Assembly (NCBI GenBank): GCA_019054805.1 | Contig: JAHQIY010000008.1 | Coordinates: 2,837,501-2,901,500, forward strand | DNA length: 64,000 nt | Direction of reading: 5' to 3' | From: Brachionus manjavacas | Taxonomy: Eukaryota > Rotifera > Eurotatoria > Ploima > Brachionidae | Shown: positions 56,994-64,000 of the stretch, one piece after another | Position numbering within the stretch: position 1 is the first letter of the stretch | Layout: the number at the start of each line of letters is the position of its first letter | Program-made: the position numbers and the translations under genes | Notes under the pieces: generated by a model | What the model saw: the letters and a program-made list of their open reading frames with translations, nothing else | What the model was told of the DNA's origin: nothing | Database searches by the model: none

Positions 56994-58127
56994 TTATCTA
57001 TGCATATCATATGTATCTATAAAAAAATGAAGATTCGGATATGACGGTATGGTTGTTGTGTTTGTTTCGTAATTGTCATCAGGGTCCAAATTGTTCATTA
57101 GCCGGTTAAACAAATTCACGGTCGCAAAAACAGCGGCATTATTTGGAAAAGCTCTTAAGATAAAAATTAAAATAAAATTTTTGCCTAACACTTAATTTTT
57201 TAACCAAAGTAAAAAATTATAATAATTTGAAAATTACCTTAGAAGAGTAGGTGCTAATCCTCTGAATAATACCTTATTTCCTTCGGTACTAAGTGCTTTT
57301 TTCAGACATTCTTTTACGCTTGAATAACTTTCATCAGCTTGAAATCGAGTTTTGATCACATCGATAGGATATGTTATCAGCCACGAAAAGCATCCCGCGA
57401 TTCCACCAGCCATTAACAAATGTAAAACAGGCAAGTTGTCCCGAGATATCCTGTAAGAGTTACAAATATACTCAAACGAAACAAAGTAGGAACTAACTGC
57501 CGGAACATCTCTCAGCACTGTCAGCCATGTTCCTCGAAACAAATGCCTCAAATTGTTGTTTTTGAGGATATCTTTGACACAACACCAGGTGGATTGATAG
57601 TGACAGCCTGGGATTTGCATTCTAATTTTGACCAGCTCCACCGGGGACAAAAGAAACGATTGAGTAAGCCCCGCAATTGCGCCAGAAACTGCGTACAGTT
57701 CGTAAAACTCACGAGTTTTGTGACTGGTATGGTACTTTGGATCATTCAAGTGCAACATTTTGCGAACATTTTCTTCCACACCAAACAATACCGCATTTAT
57801 GAACATTGAACCTACCAGTGGACTGCTCATTCCCTTATACAAAGCTGATGCCTTTAAAAAAAATTTGTCTCTTTTTACTCAAATTAGTTGGTAACAATTT
57901 TAACAACTAACCGATTCTTTGCGCAAAATGAGGGACAAGCAGTCCATTGAACCGCTGTATTTAAGCTCATGTCTGTGCTGATTTTGAATTCTGACCTTGG
58001 AAATAAAATTTATATTTTTTTTTTTTAATTTTTATTTTACTTTTATAGTGTCAAATGGGTATGATGATACTATTCCGGCAAAGCCGCCCAAGCAGCCGCC
58101 AATAAAGCTTTTCAAGTCCATGTCCAT
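56994..58127 (-). CDS. Mitochondrial carrier, SLC25A45/47/48-like (4 exons)
   Basis: Exons 58127-58041, 57995-57912, 57851-57238, 57153-56994 join in phase to ~314 residues. The three carrier repeats are visible, each with the PxDxxK signature: SYPFDTIKVR (~23-32), SPVELVKIR (~126-134) and YPIDVIKTR (~218-226), followed by RG/KG loops (YKGMSSP, FRGTWL, FRGLAP). Six membrane helices are expected in the inner mitochondrial membrane. The sequence RGTWLTVLRDVPAVSSYF and the AFPNNAAVF ending resemble the SLC25A45/47/48 group, close to carnitine/acylcarnitine carriers. The substrate is not predictable. The C-terminal ~30 residues after the last helix are an unshared tail. Confidence 0.88.
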
Positions 58128-60019
58128 TTTTTGAACGCCTAATTAAAAATGTTTGCTTTTTGGACAATTTTAGAACTTTTAAAATTCAAAAATCGTCTTA
58201 CTTTGCAAAATTAAGTTTCGAAGCGATTAAGTTTTTAATGCGCTCTAGTTATTCAAAGCTAACAAATGAAATTTTAAATCAGATTTAAATCTCTTTAATA
58301 GAATGTTCAAGAAGAGGATTAATTCTTAATAAAATGACCAAATAATAAAAAAAAGAATGCTTTTAATAATTTGGCATTTTAGTATCATTGAGCTAAAATG
58401 GCTATTTATAGAAACTACGAGTCTATCTTTAGTCATGAGTTTATCACTAAAAAAATTATGAAAGCGATACACTTGAGTGATTTTTTTTTGTAATAAAATT
58501 TATCACCGAGTTATCCGAGAGATGCTTTTTCTAGAAAAGCTTGGAAAAATAAAATGAAATCTGAGTAGATTCGTTTTGTTTTAATGTGATCACGCTTGTT
58601 TCATAAAAATAAGACATTTGAGGATTCTATGGAACGAAACCGGGCTGCATGCTTTACTACATGGTTCAAATTCAAAAATTAAAAAAATCATGTAATCCAA
58701 AGTCTTGAGATCGCATTAGCCTTTTGATTAATCTTGATAAGTAAAGCTTAATTGAATAAGAAGAGAGTGCTTCTATTTTGCATGTAGACGTTTTGACAAA
58801 AATTTACTCAAAAATTTTTCTTTATTAAAAAATTATGATTTTTAAACATCAAGGTTTTGGAAGAACCTAGAACGTATAATCTAAAAAAGAAAAAAAATCG
58901 AAAATTTAACTTCACTTAATATCTTTTTTTCGCTCAAAAAACATTCATACATATTTTGGAATCATGCTTCTGAAAAAAATTCTAAATTCCGCATTTGATT
59001 ATTTAAGTTCTTCTGGCTTTTTGTTCTAAATATTGTTGACAAATGCGACATTAGTAATCAGAGATCAAAATTACATTTTTCCATTAGTTTTCTAAAAATA
59101 ATATTTAAGCTTCAATTTTTAGTGCTGAATATTTTTGATGTAATTGAATAAAGTATCTTTTTTGGATTTTATGGTCGAAGATAATTCATTCTCGAGCTGT
59201 AATTTATTCTAAAGCTGATTATTATTTTTTGTTTTTTTAAATAAATATTTTATATTAATTTTTAGTTAAATTAATTAGAATATAACAATTTGCTAAATTT
59301 AATTATGTTCATAATATATTTACGATTTTTCCATAAAAATTTCCTTGAATTTATTATTTCTTCGAAATAATACATCCCTCAATTTTTATTAAAAAAAAAT
59401 TATTTCAAAATTTATCTTATATCTTTTGAGCATTTTAAAGCTTATGATCAAATTTAATCAGTCATGAATTATTAATTAAAAAAGCTAAAATTTCTATAAA
59501 AAAATTAAATAAATTAAGAAGCCTTTTTTTTTAAATAAGCCACGCTTAAATATAATCAATTGCCATGCATATATTTGGCTATGTAGAATTTTTGCAGACA
59601 TTAGCACATTAGAAAAATAATGTTCAGAATTAAATGCTGAATACAAAAATATTTTTCTGTTTTAGTTTTAAAACAATATTGAAAACCTCTTTTAAATGAA
59701 TTATTTATGATCATTATCATTTAAAATTTAATCATAAACTTCACTGTCTTTTTTAAGCATTAAAACAAATCAATTAAAATTAATAAATTAAAATTCTTTC
59801 ATAACCAGATTTTTTTTAATTGAAAAAAGAAATAAAAAAATTCAATCATCTATTTTATTTTTTTACTTAAATGTTTTTTCTACATATTTAAAAAAAAGGG
59901 CTAATAAAATTTTTAAAATTTAACTTTTAAATTTTATTATTTTATTTAATGTTAATATAAAAAAAATTATTTAAAATAGATAATTTTTTTCTAAAATCTT
60001 TACCAACTATTTCAAAAAA
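58128..60019. other. Intergenic region, no gene seen
   Basis: Nearly 1.9 kb of AT-rich DNA between the SLC25 gene start and the 3' end of the EF-hand gene. No reading frame, repeat or RNA gene recognised. Confidence 0.55.
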
Positions 60020-63000
60020 TCAAATGAGCATTTTTTCAATCAGAGAATGAACTAAACGCTCATAGTGGAAATTTCCTTGCAAATCAGGATCAAATTCGGA
60101 CATAATCAAGTACATTTCATCTGGTGACGGCTTCAAACCAAGATTGTCCAGAAGACTTTTGAATTCTTTGTCTGTTAAGTATCCTTTTTTAGCTGAGTCA
60201 TATTTTTTGAAAATTAGCAGTAAATTGCTTATATCATTTTCGTTGGGTCTTTTGGTTTTATTATGCTCTAAATGCTTTATTAATTTTAATTAGTTTATAT
60301 TTGAAAAAAAAATTTAGATTAAAATTTTTACTTTTTCTCTCAACTTGGCAATCAAATTCATCAAGAGTGGATTGAATTCCGACAAACCGTCAGTATCAGT
60401 TTTTCCATTTTTGAAATATTTCAAAAACTTGACATAGCTAAAATCGATTCCATTGGTATGAAATTTATGGCAAAGTTCATGTAAATCTGTCTCGTTAGAC
60501 AAGATCTGATTGTTCTGCAGAATTGCGTAGGCTTTTGCTAGAGTAATTGATGTTTTTCCGAGTTTGTCTTCTCGTCTAAACTGCTGTTTTAATTCCTCCC
60601 AGCGCTGAACAATCAATGGACGAGCTTTTTGAATAATTGCTCGACTTTTTCTTCTTTTGGTTTCAATCTCTTTTGGTTTAAAATAATCAAAGTCATTATT
60701 GTATGATCCCACTGCAAATCCATTGTCCCTTTGTTCTTCGTCAATTTGTCTTTCTATCATTTTAATAATAAATTTTAAAAATATTAATTGATTTTTTTAT
60801 TTCTACCTAGCATTATCTTGTGGCGAATGTGTCTAAAATTATCAAACTCTTCAGGCACAAAGAATCTGCGCACAAATAACGAAAATGGTACAGATTCCGA
60901 GTCAAAATCTTTCCAAAGCAAATCTATTTCATTTTGAGTGAAATTTGAGCCACATCTTGGTAAGCACAATTTTTTTAACAAATATAAATAATGGAGCTAG
61001 AATTTTACTTTTTCATCAAATTTTGAAATTTTTCTTTATCAATCATTTCCGTGTGAGTTTTATCCAAAACTGAAAAGTGCTTATTAATGCTATGAAATTG
61101 AAAACGCATAATGGACTCAACTTTTTTCTCCAAAACCTTGGTTTAATTTGAAAAGATTAAATAAGCTAATTTTTTTAAATTTTTAATTACTCTAATCAAT
61201 TTAGCTTCCTCTTGAAAATTTTTCGATATTTTAGAATATTTTGATTTTTTGAAGCTTTTTTTGTTTTTAAAAGTTGGCATGCTAGATAAAGTTTCATCAT
61301 CAGAACTTAATTGCAGATCTGAATTTTTTTCTAAATCTTGCTCCAAAATTGTTTTTTCATTTATCTCGGCAATCGGCTCTGGTTTAGGATTAAAATTCAA
61401 CAGTGATTTGGCCCGATTAAAGCTCGATCGACTTGAAGCACTCGATGATTTCCTGGATTTGCATTCGGATCTATCATACGAGTCTTTAAAAAGTTTCCAA
61501 GCGCTTTTAAAAATGACAATTATTTCTATTAAATTAATTGTTTCATATGTTACTCTATTTCGGAAAATTTTTTAAACATTATTTCCCATTGTATCCTTTG
61601 GCTATCATTGTCTACATTCAAAAAGTCCATTAGATTCTCAAATTGGTTATTATCGATGATAATAGAAAACTTTTGCTCAATTAGCCTTCTAAGTTGTTCC
61701 AAGGAACATGTGCAGTCTTCCAGAGATTGCCTTAAACAAAGCTTAATTGATTATATTAAATCAGGATATTTTTATTCTACTTAAAAAAGCTGAACAAAGT
61801 CTCATAGTTTTCATGTAAAAAATGTAATATTTGCATTTCAAGTTGGTCTTCAGTTCTTGATAAATAAATTGATTAGTAAATAAATTTTTTAAATATTGAC
61901 CATCAGAGGTAATGGTCAATATTTAATTTATAAAAACTAAAACTCATAAAAACCCAAAATTTGGTGATTGCTTGAAAAGACTGTACGGACTACGGTCATT
62001 AAAAACGCTTAAAAATTTCACATAATCAACTATTTGATCATTCTTAAGCAAGTAATGCCTTCAAAAAATTATCAAACCTGGATAATATTATTAAGATTGT
62101 TCTTAAATTTACTTTTTCAAAAATGTATTCATCAATTTTGCATCAGTAAAAAATTTGAACTCTTCAAGAACACTACGAAACTCAAAAGCGAGCAAATGTC
62201 CTAGCTGATCTTGATCAATGAATTCAAAAGCAGTTCTCAACACAATTAGACCTTCATTTAATTTGTTATTTAAGAATGAGACAAGATCATTTTTGGGACC
62301 AAAATCATTAGTTTTCTTTAAACTATTAACCATTGATTTTATTTTAGCCTCAGATAAACTAGTGTCAGTTCGAGTGACGGATTTTAAGTTTGTTCTTGGA
62401 TATTCTTCATTTTTTTCCTCTTTGGCCTCTTGAACATTTTGAATTTGATATTCCTCAATTTCTTCAACTTTATCTATAGCCTCATTGTGGGAATCGGACA
62501 CCAAATTGACCAAATTAGCCTCCTCAATTTTTAGATTCTTTTCCTCTGCTTGTAAGCTCTTATTCGATCTGAATGTATTTAATGGTACTGTGGAATGAGT
62601 ACCAAAAAATTGATCATTTAATTCAAGTTTGTCCACAATGAATGATTTTGGCTTGTGCAGTTGAAATCTATTTTGATCTTCCTCAGTTGATTTATAATTT
62701 ATTAGTCGTAAAAATATATTGACCCGGCAACATCCAGTATCATTGATGTCAAATTTATTCCACAGCTTTTGGAATTCTTTTCTTGAAAGCTTTAATTCCA
62801 GGTTGTTCAATAATTGTTGTAAATGATGAGGTAAAACTAAGCTCTTTGAAAAGCATTCTTCAGGCAAATATTTTTTCGGATCGAAATCGCTTATCAAGAT
62901 ATTACAAAATTTCAAAAAATAATTAAAAAAAGTACTTTTTAACAGCTTTTGATCTAATGATTGATAAACAATAGGTTGCAGAGAGCTCCGGTAATGGAAT

Positions 63001-64000
63001 CTTCTTTGTCAAATCTCTTTGAGAAAGCAGTGTTGACATGGATGAGGATTTGAAATCAAGCAATTCTAGATTCTTGTTCTGGATTTCTTTCTTTACCTTC
63101 TTTTACATTTTGTGGAATCTATTAGAATTTTTAAAATAAAACAAATGATTTTTTTAGAAAAAAGGCCTACCTGGTTCGATTCAAAATAGCTGATAAACTC
63201 ATCGAATGAAATTGTTTCGTACTCATCAAGCTTGAATCTTATAGAAATACTTTATTTAATTCTTAAAATAAAAAATAAATAGAATTACTTTTGGATGATT
63301 TTGTTCCAGGTTTCATTAGACATAAAGCCACATAATTGATTCAGTATCCATTTGAAGCTTTCTCTGAAATTTATTTAATTTTATTTGGGAATATAAAGTT
63401 CTTTCATTTGATTTAGTTCATTTACAAAATTTTGATTAAAATATTAAAAATCATTACGCAGTAAAAATTCAGCAAAATTGTTCTCACTAATTTTTAAAAG
63501 TAGATTTCAGATATTTTTTTAGAGCAATAATTTTGGGTGAAGTAAAGTTTCTACTCAATGCAGCATTTACGGAGTTGAGCTGATTTTTTTTTTAATTTTG
63601 GAATTGAACTGTCTCAATTGAAGTCCGATTTTATTGATATTTTAGAGTATTTTTTTAGTTTACCTGCTTAATCTTCCATTCTTATGAACATCATTTGATA
63701 CAAATAAATGTCTGACTCCATAATACCCGGTATTTAGCTTTTGATTAATCAAATCAAGTACCTTGATTATATTTGAAAACATCTAATTTTTTTCAAAAAT
63801 TTGATAAAAACTAACTTGATCACTTGTTGTATTTATCTTATTCTGCGAATTTCTGGAACGAATTTCATCTTTGTCTTTTTTAAATTTTAACAATTAATTT
63901 TAATTCAAGATTTAGAAGTTAGATATGTTCAAAAAGCTGAACATGAATGATAAAAGCAATGTTTACCCAAAAGGCTAGCAATATAGCTCTTACGGTCGAA
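60020..64000 (-). CDS. Multi-EF-hand protein, EFCAB6-like (3' part; 5' end outside window)
   Basis: Many small exons on the minus strand encode repeats of about 100 residues. Each repeat has an EF-hand-like pair and an LSRKEFQKLWNKFDINDTG-type segment. Stop at 60020-60022. Clear exons include 60274-60020 (IFKKYDSAKKGYLTDKEF, then FDPDLQGNFHYERL), 60329 up to about 60760 (with a short intron before it), 60784-60981, 61020-61150 (FSVLDKTHTEMIDKEKFQ), 62109-62900 and several between 63000 and 63990. Most loops lack the full set of acidic Ca-binding residues, so only a few hands should bind calcium. The plan (long, many degenerate EF-hands) fits EFCAB6, a ciliary/sperm-associated protein, but other large EF-hand proteins are possible. 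Acidic low-complexity linkers lie at ~61250-61400 and 62400-62600. Exon limits are incomplete. Confidence 0.55.

Overview
The window looks like nuclear DNA from a small invertebrate with an AT-rich genome. Protein genes are split by short GT-AG introns (many 45-60 nt), transposon debris is dense, and several genes are clearly animal genes (ELMO, PEX12, AMACR, HSD17B10, an SLC25 carrier). The mix of clade-typical LINEs, B-box/propeller proteins and a bacterial-looking gene makes me think of a monogonont rotifer such as Brachionus. That is an impression from the sequence, not a database result.

Left part (1-28490): a tandem array. A unit of about 10.5 kb occurs at 1-10550 and 16462-26929 (nearly identical), and its first ~1.56 kb occurs again at 26930-28490. 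Between the two full units lies a chimeric unit (10551-16461) in which a LINE (11012-16226, minus strand) is bracketed by two ~696-bp copies of the unit-junction sequence. The unit contains three short exons that, read across unit junctions, encode a small Cys-containing membrane protein with a 14-residue-repeat coiled coil. The order inside a unit is exon 3, exon 1, exon 2, so each complete copy spans a junction. The LINE encodes an ORF1 protein and a long ORF2 frame with an Ulp1/SENP-type cysteine protease upstream of endonuclease and reverse transcriptase. That frame is broken by one TGA, one TAA and one TAG.

Middle part (28491-45000): on the minus strand, PEX12, HSD17B10 and AMACR (the last ending in a peroxisomal SKL signal) lie head to tail, 99 and 137 bp apart. 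An AG acceptor sits directly before the ATG of each downstream gene, so they may form a trans-spliced operon. A 16-exon ELMO (CED-12) gene follows on the plus strand, then a decayed LINE, then a B-box/coiled-coil/propeller gene on the minus strand.

Right part (45000-64000): a MITE with 37-bp terminal repeats; a Mutator-like transposon delimited by a 9-bp target duplication (46880-49372) with a broken transposase; and a second B-box/propeller gene flanked by inverted copies of a dispersed repeat. Next come an intronless ATP-grasp gene of bacterial type (candidate horizontal transfer), a four-exon SLC25 mitochondrial carrier, and the 3' part of a long EF-hand gene (EFCAB6-like) running off the right edge.

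Most remaining sequence is AT-rich intergenic or intronic DNA in which I see no gene. Exon borders were placed by eye from splice sites, phase and family similarity.
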